60,359 nt of DNA from the NCBI GenBank assembly GCA_003141245.1, contig PLLE01000012.1:1259-61617 (forward strand). Reading direction: 5' to 3'. Origin of the DNA: Chloroflexota bacterium (lineage in GTDB: Bacteria; Chloroflexota; Limnocylindria; Limnocylindrales; CSP1-4). Every line of letters begins with the position of its first letter. Position 1 is the first letter of the stretch. The position numbers were made by a program, and so were the translations under genes. Positions 54,344-60,359 of the stretch are shown in pieces. Under the pieces are notes generated by a model. The model was not told the DNA's origin. It worked only from the letters and a program-made list of their open reading frames with translations, and made no database searches.

Positions 54344-55159
54344 ATGAGCTTCATTCCGGGCCTGGGCATCGCAAAGGGGATGGCGCTGACGCTGCGCCGT
54401 TTCTTCCAGCCGAAGGCCACCATCCAGTACCCCGAAACGACCCCGGACATCGCGGTTCGCTTCCGCGGCCGGCTCCAGCTCCTTTACGACGAGTTCGGCA
54501 ACCTCAAGTGCGAGACCTGCTTCCAGTGCGCGCAGGCCTGCCCGGTCGAGTGCATCGACATGGGCGGGCACGACACGAAGAACCGCTTCTACACCCACTG
54601 GGGCCCGGCCGAGACGTATGGCGAGCGACGCGAAGAGTCCGCCCTGCGGCGCTCGGGCCGGCCGGTGCCCGATCAGGCCTTCGTCCACTTCGAGCCGATC
54701 GACCTGGTCGCGGTCGAGCAGATCCTGGAGCGGCGCGACTACGACCCGGGCGAGATGCTGCCGATCCTCGAGGAGGTCCAGGCCGCGTACGGCTACCTCC
54801 CGGTCGCCGCGATCAAGCACATCAGCCATGTGACCGGCGCCTCGTACGCCCTGGTCTACGGCACGGCGACCTGCTACGGCCACCTGAGCTTCGAGCGCCG
54901 GGCCCGAACGATCGGCGTCTGCCGCTGCACCAGCTGTCTGCTGGCCGGGTCCGGCCGGATCGCGACCGCCATCGGCGAGGGCCTGGGGACGAAGCTCGAC
55001 GGCGCGCCCGTCGGCGGCGTCGCCCTCCAGCAGCTCCCCGCCCACCTCCCCGGCGCGGCGTCGCCGCTCGTGACGCTGGACGGCAAGCCGCAGACCGACG
55101 TGACCGAGAGATCCGCCGCCGTATGGAGCCGCTCCCTGGCACGGAAGACCGTGGCATGA
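54344..55159 (+). CDS. Fused NuoI-like and NuoE-like subunit with missing cluster motifs
   Basis: A 271-residue fusion. Residues 1-110 are NuoI-like (ALTLRRFFQPKATIQYPE), with one 4Fe-4S motif C56-C59-C62-C66 (CETCFQCAQACP). The second motif expected after it is absent; sequence jumps to the post-motif tail (ERREESALRRSGRPVP). Residues ~118-250 are NuoE-like (thioredoxin fold): EILPILEEVQ-type helix, VYGTATCYGH and VCRCTSCLLAGS (C193, C198; C195 extra), but the second C-x3-C pair is replaced by LPAHLPGAAS. So at most part of the usual FeS set can form. It overlaps nuoF by 4 nt. Confidence 0.82.
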   Translation: MSFIPGLGIAKGMALTLRRFFQPKATIQYPETTPDIAVRFRGRLQLLYDEFGNLKCETCFQCAQACPVECIDMGGHDTKNRFYTHWGPAETYGERREESALRRSGRPVPDQAFVHFEPIDLVAVEQILERRDYDPGEMLPILEEVQAAYGYLPVAAIKHISHVTGASYALVYGTATCYGHLSFERRARTIGVCRCTSCLLAGSGRIATAIGEGLGTKLDGAPVGGVALQQLPAHLPGAASPLVTLDGKPQTDVTERSAAVWSRSLARKTVA

Positions 55160-56529
55160 CCAACGCGAACCTCCTCCCAACGCCCGAGAAGTGGCCGCAC
55201 CTGCTGCTGCCCGCGGCCAGCGCCGAGCTGGCGGCCGGGGCGGCGGCTGGGGCTGGGGCGGCGAATCCCGCCGACCTGGACGCCGCCGTCAAGGCGGGCG
55301 CCTTCGCCGGCCTGACCGAGGCCATCCGCGGCATGACCGCCGGCGAGATCGTGGCGGCGCTGGCCAGGTCCGAGCTGCGCGGCCGCGGCGGAGCGGGCTT
55401 CCCCACGAGCGAGAAGTGGCGCGCCTGCGCCCTGGCCCAGGCCGACCGCCACTACGTCGTCGTCCACGCCTACCAGGCCGATCCGGCCGTCTTTACCGAT
55501 CGCGTGCTGCTGGAGCGCAATCCTTTCGCGGTTCTCGAGGGAGCGGCCATCGCCGCCGTCGCTGTCAGCGCGTCTGAGATCGTCGTGGCGATCCGGGCCG
55601 AGGCCACGGCAGCCATCGCCGTGCTGGAGGCCGCGATCGCCGCGGCCGAGCACGCGGGCTACCTCGGCGAAGACGTCCTGGGCAGCGGCCGCGAGATCCA
55701 CGTCGAGGTCAAGCCGCTCCAGGGCGCGTACATGCTCGGCGAGGAAACGGTGCTGCTCAAGGGCATCGAGGGCAAGCGCGGCCAGCCCGAGCAGCAGCCC
55801 CCGTACCCCACGACCCGCGGCCTGTACGGCCGGCCGACGCTCGTCCACAACCCGCAGACCCTGGCCGTCATCCCGGGCATCATCACCGGCGGCCCCGGCA
55901 CGCACTCCGCCGCCGGATCGGCGCACGGCCAGGGCACCGTCCTGGTGCAGATCTCCGGCTCGGTCGCCAATCCGGGCCTGGCCGAGGTGCCGCTGGGCAC
56001 GCCGCTGGGTGAGATCGTGGCCCTGGCCGGCGGCGTTCCCGCGCCGCATACCCTCAAGGCCCTGCTCGTGGGCGGACCCTCGGGCGGAATCCTGCCGCCT
56101 GACGCCGAGAAGATCGCCTACCAATTCGAAGCGCTCGAGGCGGCCGGCGCCCACATGGGCTCCGGGTCGATCGTCGTGATCGACGAGCGCAGCTGCCTCG
56201 TCGATCTCGCCTCCGTGCTGACTCGTTTCTGCGCCGATCAGGCTTGCGGCAAGACGATCCCGTGCCGGATCGGGCTGCGCCGCCTGGCGGAGATCGGGGC
56301 GCGGATCTGCGAGGGCCAGCCCCGAGACGACGAGATCGTCCGCCTGACGGATCTCTCCGCCGACATCGTGGCCAGCCGCCTGTGCGACCACGAAGGCCGC
56401 TCCACCCTGCCTCTCCTGAGCATCGTCCGGTACTTCCGCGACGAGCTCGACGCCCACATTCTCCGCAGCACCTGCCCCGCCGGGATCTGCCATCCGATGG
56501 CAACCTCCCGTCCCGGGGCCGTCTCCTGA
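55156..56529 (+). CDS. nuoF: NuoF-like subunit with degenerate NADH site and N3 cluster
   Basis: A 457-residue 51-kDa-type subunit. The FMN loop LRGRGGAGFPTSEKW (74-88) is kept. The NADE-x-EPG motif is replaced by HAYQADPA (104-111); YICGEETAL is YMLGEET (193-198); NNVET is HNPQT (231-235). The N3 cluster motif CGKCTPC reads CGKTIPC: C364 and C370 remain, the middle Cys is Thr 367, and the distant Cys is C410. The fold (SLBB region ~265-330) is preserved. NADH oxidation here is doubtful; it may be structural or altered in specificity. Overlaps the fused gene before it by 4 nt. Confidence 0.85.
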   Translation: MTNANLLPTPEKWPHLLLPAASAELAAGAAAGAGAANPADLDAAVKAGAFAGLTEAIRGMTAGEIVAALARSELRGRGGAGFPTSEKWRACALAQADRHYVVVHAYQADPAVFTDRVLLERNPFAVLEGAAIAAVAVSASEIVVAIRAEATAAIAVLEAAIAAAEHAGYLGEDVLGSGREIHVEVKPLQGAYMLGEETVLLKGIEGKRGQPEQQPPYPTTRGLYGRPTLVHNPQTLAVIPGIITGGPGTHSAAGSAHGQGTVLVQISGSVANPGLAEVPLGTPLGEIVALAGGVPAPHTLKALLVGGPSGGILPPDAEKIAYQFEALEAAGAHMGSGSIVVIDERSCLVDLASVLTRFCADQACGKTIPCRIGLRRLAEIGARICEGQPRDDEIVRLTDLSADIVASRLCDHEGRSTLPLLSIVRYFRDELDAHILRSTCPAGICHPMATSRPGAVS

Positions 56530-56537
56530 GGCATCCG

Positions 56538-59234
56538 ATGCGAGAAGCGACCCGCCGCCCCAGCCCGAGCGCTCCGCCCGCTCTTCCGAGCCCGTCCGCG
56601 AGCGCGTCGATGACGCCGCCGGCCGTCGTTCCCGGACCCCTGCCGGTCCAGGCACCTGCTCCGTCCGTGACTGGCCTCAAACCCGCCGCCAACGAGAAAC
56701 CGGTCTGGAACCGCAAGGCCGGCCGGGTCGACAGCCGCCCCGACTCGAAGGCGCCGCGCGACACGGTCACGCCGATCGACGACTCGCCCGAAGAGCGGCT
56801 CATCACGACGCAGAGCCCGCAGCGCCCGCTCTCGACGCCGACCATCAAGCTCCAGATCGACGGCCGCGAGGTCATCGGCATTGAGGGCCAGACGATCCTG
56901 GAGGTCTGCCGCGACAACGGCATCGACGTCCCGACGCTCTGCTACGAGCCCAAGCTGCCCGGCTTCGGGGCGTGCCGCATGTGCGTCGTCGAGATCGCGG
57001 GTGAGGACCGCCCGGCGATCTCGTGCGCCCGCGCCGCCGCCACGGGAATGGTCGTCCAGACCCAGACCGAGGAGGTGCGCCGGCTGCGGCGCACGAACCT
57101 CGAGCTGATCTTCAGCGACCACAACGCCTACTGCCTGCCGCCCTGCCAGAACAAGTGCCCGAGCCACATCGACATCCCCGGCTTCCTCAAAGCCAACGCC
57201 GAGGGCAAATTCCGCGAGTCGGCGCGAATCTTCAAGCGTACGATTCCGTTCCCCTCCATCCTGGGGCGTGTCTGCCCGGCGCCGTGCGAGGAGCACTGCC
57301 GCCGCGACGAGGTGGACGAGGCGATCGCCATCCGCGACAGCCACCGCTACGCCGGCGACATCGTCCTGGCGGCCCAGGAAGACGGCATCGAGCCGCCGCT
57401 GCCCTTCGAGGCGCAGCCCGCGACGGGCAAGCGCGTGGCCATCGTCGGCTCCGGCCCCGCCGGCATGGCCGCGGCCTACTACCTGCTCCTGTCCGGCCAC
57501 CACGTGACCGTCTTCGAGCGCGACGCCGCCCCCGGCGGGATGCTCCGCTACGGCATCCCGGAGTACCGCCTGCCCAAGGCCGAGGTGCTCGAGCCCGAAT
57601 ACGAGGCCGTCTGGCGGCTGGGCGCGAAGCTGGAGCTCAACCAGGAGCTGGGCCGCGACTTCAGCCTCGACGACCTGCGCGACCGGGGCTTCGACGCCAC
57701 GATCGTCGCGACCGGCTGCTACGAGACGAACAAGATCGGCGTCCCCAACGACACCGCCGAGGGCGTCATCGAAGGCCTGGACTACCTGCGCATCGCCACG
57801 TTGGGCCTGCCCTACCCGGGCCACGCCGGCAGCCGGGTCGTCGTCATCGGCGGCGGCTTCACCGCCATGGACTGCACGCGCACCTCGATCCGCCAGGGGG
57901 CGAGGGAAGTCACCCTCGTCTACCGCCGTGACATGAAGGACATGCCCGCGGCCAGCGAGACTCACGAGGCCATGGAAGAGGGCGCGAAGATGATCTTCCA
58001 GGCAGGCCCGACACGCGTCCTGGTCGACGCCCGCAACCGTGTCGCCGGCGTCGAGTTCATTCGCATGCGCCCCGGCGCTCCGGACGCCTCCGGCCGGCGC
58101 CGCCCCGAGCCGGCGCCCGGAACCGAATTCGTCGTCGAATGCGATCGCGTCCTGCTCGCCATCGGCCAGGGCCCCGACCTGTCGTGGATCGGCCCCGGCA
58201 ACGAGGACGTCGAGGCCGTCAAGTGGAAGCTCAAGGCCGACGCGGTGACCTTCGAGACCGGCCGGCCCGGCGTCTTCGGCGCCGGCGACGTCCGCATCGG
58301 CGCCGCGACCGTGGTCCAGGCGATCGCCGAGGGCCGCCGCTGCGCCTACGCCGCGGACGCCTACCTGCGCGGCATGGACCTCTCCGAGCTGCGATCCCGC
58401 GAGCCGCTGGTCGAATGGGACCCTGGCTTCCTCTCGATCGTCCCCTATACGGACGAGGTCAAGGAGCCTCGCCATCGCCTGCAGGCGATGCCGGCGGAGG
58501 AACGCACCAGGAGCTACGTCGAGTACGAGATCCCCTACACCCAATCCGAGGTGATGGCCGAGTCGAGCCGCTGCCTGCAATGCACCTGCGAGGCGATCGG
58601 CTACTGCGACCTGCGCAACCTGGGGATCGAGTACGGAACCACGCTCAAGACCCTGGAGCCGGGCCATGACGAGGGTGCCGGCTTCCGCAGCGTCACCGAG
58701 AACCGCTTCACCGGCACCAATCACGACTACGTCCGCGACGACAGCCACGCCTTCATCCTGCGCGAGCCGTCGCGCTGCATCGACTGCGGGCGTTGCGCCG
58801 CGGTCTGCGCCGACGTCGTCGGCGCGGCCTGCTACGACTTCATGCGCATCGGCTTCGACACGCTGGTGACGACGCCGCTCGACATGAGCCTCAACGACAC
58901 GCCGTGCGTCTCCTGCGGCCGCTGCGCCGAGACGTGCCCGACGGGCGCGCTCATGCTCAAGCCGCGCGTCCTGGAGAAGTACGACGTCGACGAGAGCCGC
59001 TGCATCCTGTGCGGCATCTGCGTGGACGCGTGCCCGTACGACGCGCTCCGCGGCGGCCCGGACAACGAGCTCGCCCACACCGACCGGTCCGAGCCGATGA
59101 TCGATCTCATCGGCCTGGCGGCGATGGCCGGCGAAACCGAAGTCACCTACATAGCGCGCGAGCGCGACTGGATGGCGCACGCCGTGGCCGACGGTCGACT
59201 CGCGGCCGTCGCCACCCCCGGCGACGGAAAGTGA
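56538..59234 (+). CDS. 2Fe-2S/GltD-type flavoprotein/polyferredoxin in place of NuoG
   Basis: An 898-residue protein. Residues 1-100 are a disordered extension. A 2Fe-2S domain follows (C135, C146, C149, C163: LCYEPKLPGFGACRMC). Then a GltD-type FeS segment (C199, C203, C207, C246, C250, C254: GRVCPAPCEEHC) and two Rossmann folds: FAD loop GSGPAG (304-309) and NAD(P) loop VVIGGGFTAMD (~436). The C-terminus has CLQCTC (~678), CIDCGRCAAVC (~747), CVSCGRCAETCP (~790) and CILCGICVDACP (~822). The molybdopterin-like domain of NuoG is missing. It resembles NuoG/FdhA-like or StnC/NfnB-like oxidoreductases and is likely the NAD(P)H entry point. Confidence 0.85.
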   Translation: MREATRRPSPSAPPALPSPSASASMTPPAVVPGPLPVQAPAPSVTGLKPAANEKPVWNRKAGRVDSRPDSKAPRDTVTPIDDSPEERLITTQSPQRPLSTPTIKLQIDGREVIGIEGQTILEVCRDNGIDVPTLCYEPKLPGFGACRMCVVEIAGEDRPAISCARAAATGMVVQTQTEEVRRLRRTNLELIFSDHNAYCLPPCQNKCPSHIDIPGFLKANAEGKFRESARIFKRTIPFPSILGRVCPAPCEEHCRRDEVDEAIAIRDSHRYAGDIVLAAQEDGIEPPLPFEAQPATGKRVAIVGSGPAGMAAAYYLLLSGHHVTVFERDAAPGGMLRYGIPEYRLPKAEVLEPEYEAVWRLGAKLELNQELGRDFSLDDLRDRGFDATIVATGCYETNKIGVPNDTAEGVIEGLDYLRIATLGLPYPGHAGSRVVVIGGGFTAMDCTRTSIRQGAREVTLVYRRDMKDMPAASETHEAMEEGAKMIFQAGPTRVLVDARNRVAGVEFIRMRPGAPDASGRRRPEPAPGTEFVVECDRVLLAIGQGPDLSWIGPGNEDVEAVKWKLKADAVTFETGRPGVFGAGDVRIGAATVVQAIAEGRRCAYAADAYLRGMDLSELRSREPLVEWDPGFLSIVPYTDEVKEPRHRLQAMPAEERTRSYVEYEIPYTQSEVMAESSRCLQCTCEAIGYCDLRNLGIEYGTTLKTLEPGHDEGAGFRSVTENRFTGTNHDYVRDDSHAFILREPSRCIDCGRCAAVCADVVGAACYDFMRIGFDTLVTTPLDMSLNDTPCVSCGRCAETCPTGALMLKPRVLEKYDVDESRCILCGICVDACPYDALRGGPDNELAHTDRSEPMIDLIGLAAMAGETEVTYIARERDWMAHAVADGRLAAVATPGDGK

Positions 59235-59274
59235 GCCCGGCACCAGTGATCCACGGCGAGAAGGGCGGCGAGGC

Positions 59275-59823
59275 ATGCCGATAGGCGACACGGTCCCGCT
59301 TACGGCGATCCGCTGGGACGACATCTTGTTCGTCGTGCTGGCGGCGATGCTCCTGGGTTCGGCGCTGCTGGTCGTGACCATGCGCGACATCATTCGCTGC
59401 GGTCTGGCGATGATCGCCGCGTTCGCGTCCCTGGCCGGCATATACGTCCTGCTCGGCAATCCGCTAATAGCGGCCACCCAGGTCCTGGTCTACATCGGCG
59501 CGATCAGCGTCCTGGTCCTGTTCGCGATCATGCTGACCCAGACCAAGAACGCCCCCGCTCGACTGGTCTTCCAGACTCAGGCCTGGGCGGCGGCCCTGGC
59601 CGCGGTCGTGATCGCGGCGGTCATCGCCATCAGCGTCACAGCCACGACCTGGCCCTCCGCCGGCGCCGTGGCCTGGACCGACACCACCAGGGTCGCCGAG
59701 CTGCTCTTCAGCGACTATCTCCTGCCGTTCGAGGTCGTGAGCGTGCTGCTCACCGCCGCCGTCGTGGGTGGGGTTCTGCTGGCCAGGCGCGATCCCGATG
59801 AGAACGAGGAGGATCGACCGTGA
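59275..59823 (+). CDS. nuoJ: NADH-quinone oxidoreductase subunit J
   Basis: A 182-residue membrane subunit with five helices. [20 protein letters not shown] and [20 protein letters not shown] carry the helix-3 Gly/Tyr features of NuoJ. It begins 40 bp after the NuoG-like gene and overlaps nuoK by 4 nt. Membrane module appears intact. Confidence 0.92.
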   Translation: MPIGDTVPLTAIRWDDILFVVLAAMLLGSALLVVTMRDIIRCGLAMIAAFASLAGIYVLLGNPLIAATQVLVYIGAISVLVLFAIMLTQTKNAPARLVFQTQAWAAALAAVVIAAVIAISVTATTWPSAGAVAWTDTTRVAELLFSDYLLPFEVVSVLLTAAVVGGVLLARRDPDENEEDRP

Positions 59824-60131
59824 GCGGTTCGCTCGACTCCTACCTGGTCCTCTCCGGCCTGCTCTTTGCGATCGGCACCTTCGGCTTCCTGGGCCGCCGC
59901 AACGCGATCAGCATGCTCATGTCGATCGAACTGATGCTCAACGCGGTGAACCTGACCGTCGTCGCGTTCGGGGCCTTCGTGAAGCCGCTCCAGACGCACG
60001 CCGCGGTGATCGCCCTGCTCGTGATCGCCGTGGCGGCCGCCGAGGCCACGGTCGGTCTGGCGATCGTCATCGCGATCTATCGGAACCGCAAGACGCCTCT
60101 CGTCGACGAATACGACTCGATGAGCGAATGA
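59820..60131 (+). CDS. nuoK: NADH-quinone oxidoreductase subunit K
   Basis: A 103-residue membrane subunit with three helices. Conserved acidic residues lie in [14 protein letters not shown] (Glu of helix 2) and [14 protein letters not shown] (Glu of helix 3), both needed for proton pumping. GTG start, overlapping nuoJ by 4 nt. Confidence 0.95.
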   Translation: MSGSLDSYLVLSGLLFAIGTFGFLGRRNAISMLMSIELMLNAVNLTVVAFGAFVKPLQTHAAVIALLVIAVAAAEATVGLAIVIAIYRNRKTPLVDEYDSMSE

Positions 60132-60138
60132 ACCGACG

Positions 60139-60359
60139 ATGACAGCCCTGCTTCCTCTCATCCCGCTCCTCCCGCTCGGCGGGTTCGTCCTGACCGGCCT
60201 GGTCGGCCGGCAGTTCCCCAAGGAAGCGCATCGGATCGCCGTCTGGGCCGTCGTCGGGTCGTGGCTCGTGGCCTCTGTCGTGGCCGCGATGACCCTCATC
60301 CACGTCTCCCCGTTCGGCCCGGAGGGCGCCGGCATCACCCTCTGGACGTGGATCCCGGC
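60139..60359 (+). CDS. nuoL: NADH-quinone oxidoreductase subunit L, 3' truncated by window
   Basis: The first 73 codons of an antiporter-like subunit: MTALLPLIPLLPLGGFVLTG and a second helix (IAVWAVVGSWLVASVVAAMT), typical of NuoL. The start lies 7 bp after nuoK. The gene continues beyond the window, with nuoM and nuoN expected after it. Confidence 0.85.
   Translation, partial: MTALLPLIPLLPLGGFVLTGLVGRQFPKEAHRIAVWAVVGSWLVASVVAAMTLIHVSPFGPEGAGITLWTWIP

Noticed and set aside
56238-59477. Minus-strand frame of 1079 codons opposite the NuoG-like gene
   Set aside because: Antisense shadow; no motifs or start signals, whereas the plus strand encodes ordered FeS and Rossmann motifs.

Overview
The window is a GC-rich bacterial chromosome segment with dense, short-spaced operons and frequent GTG/TTG starts. 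HspR-type heat-shock control, a KimA-like permease next to two TrkA-like proteins, SpoIID-domain and PQQ-like secreted proteins, and a nuoABCDHI..JKL cluster together fit Chloroflexota (possibly the Limnocylindria/Ellin6529 side) or a related high-GC terrabacterial lineage. This placement is inference; no rRNA gene is present. There are no tRNAs, CRISPR arrays, insertion sequences or prophage genes that I can support.

Layout. 1-5953: three secreted repeat-rich proteins, the last convergent with the second across a strong bidirectional terminator. 6330-10104: a DEAD-box RNA helicase and a UvrD-like helicase with a C-terminal HRDC domain. 10379-12761: a zinc-ribbon protein, a SpoIID-domain protein and a helical protein. 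12865-14731 (minus): a three-gene overlapping operon (unknown, nuclease-like, acyl-ACP thioesterase-like). 14800-20833: SDR, acylphosphatase, holB, NYN protein, GNAT, membrane protein, hpt. 20848-24236: unknown proteins, a CsoR repressor with its operator, rsmG and a phosphoesterase. 24446-28552: a potassium homeostasis cluster (KimA-like permease, USP, two TrkA-N proteins). 29778-37706: a heat-shock cluster, hsp20-hspR-lon-(small ORF)-J protein-clpB, behind a HAIR-type operator. 37718-49088: GNAT, a Nudix-GNAT fusion, two duplicated two-domain proteins, cupin, purH, lipoprotein, folK, a CofC-like protein and a MidA/NDUFAF7-type methyltransferase. 49089-49969: a gene-free, repeat-rich leader. 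49970-60359: a complex I operon that runs off the end inside nuoL.

The most unusual part is the complex I operon. Membrane and Q-module subunits (A, B, C, D, H, J, K, L) look normal. The electron-input module does not: NuoI has lost its second 4Fe-4S motif and is fused to a NuoE-like domain lacking its second Cys pair; NuoF has lost the NADE-x-EPG nucleotide motif and one Cys of cluster N3; and NuoG is replaced by an 898-residue protein with a 2Fe-2S domain, a GltD-type FAD/NAD(P)H oxidoreductase and several C-terminal 4Fe-4S motifs, with no molybdopterin-type domain. This suggests an enzyme whose electrons enter through the GltD-like flavoprotein. A MidA-type methyltransferase gene lies just upstream.

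A second pattern is a set of six genes whose start codon sits exactly 6 nt after a TAnnnT hexamer with no ribosome binding site, which implies leaderless transcription.
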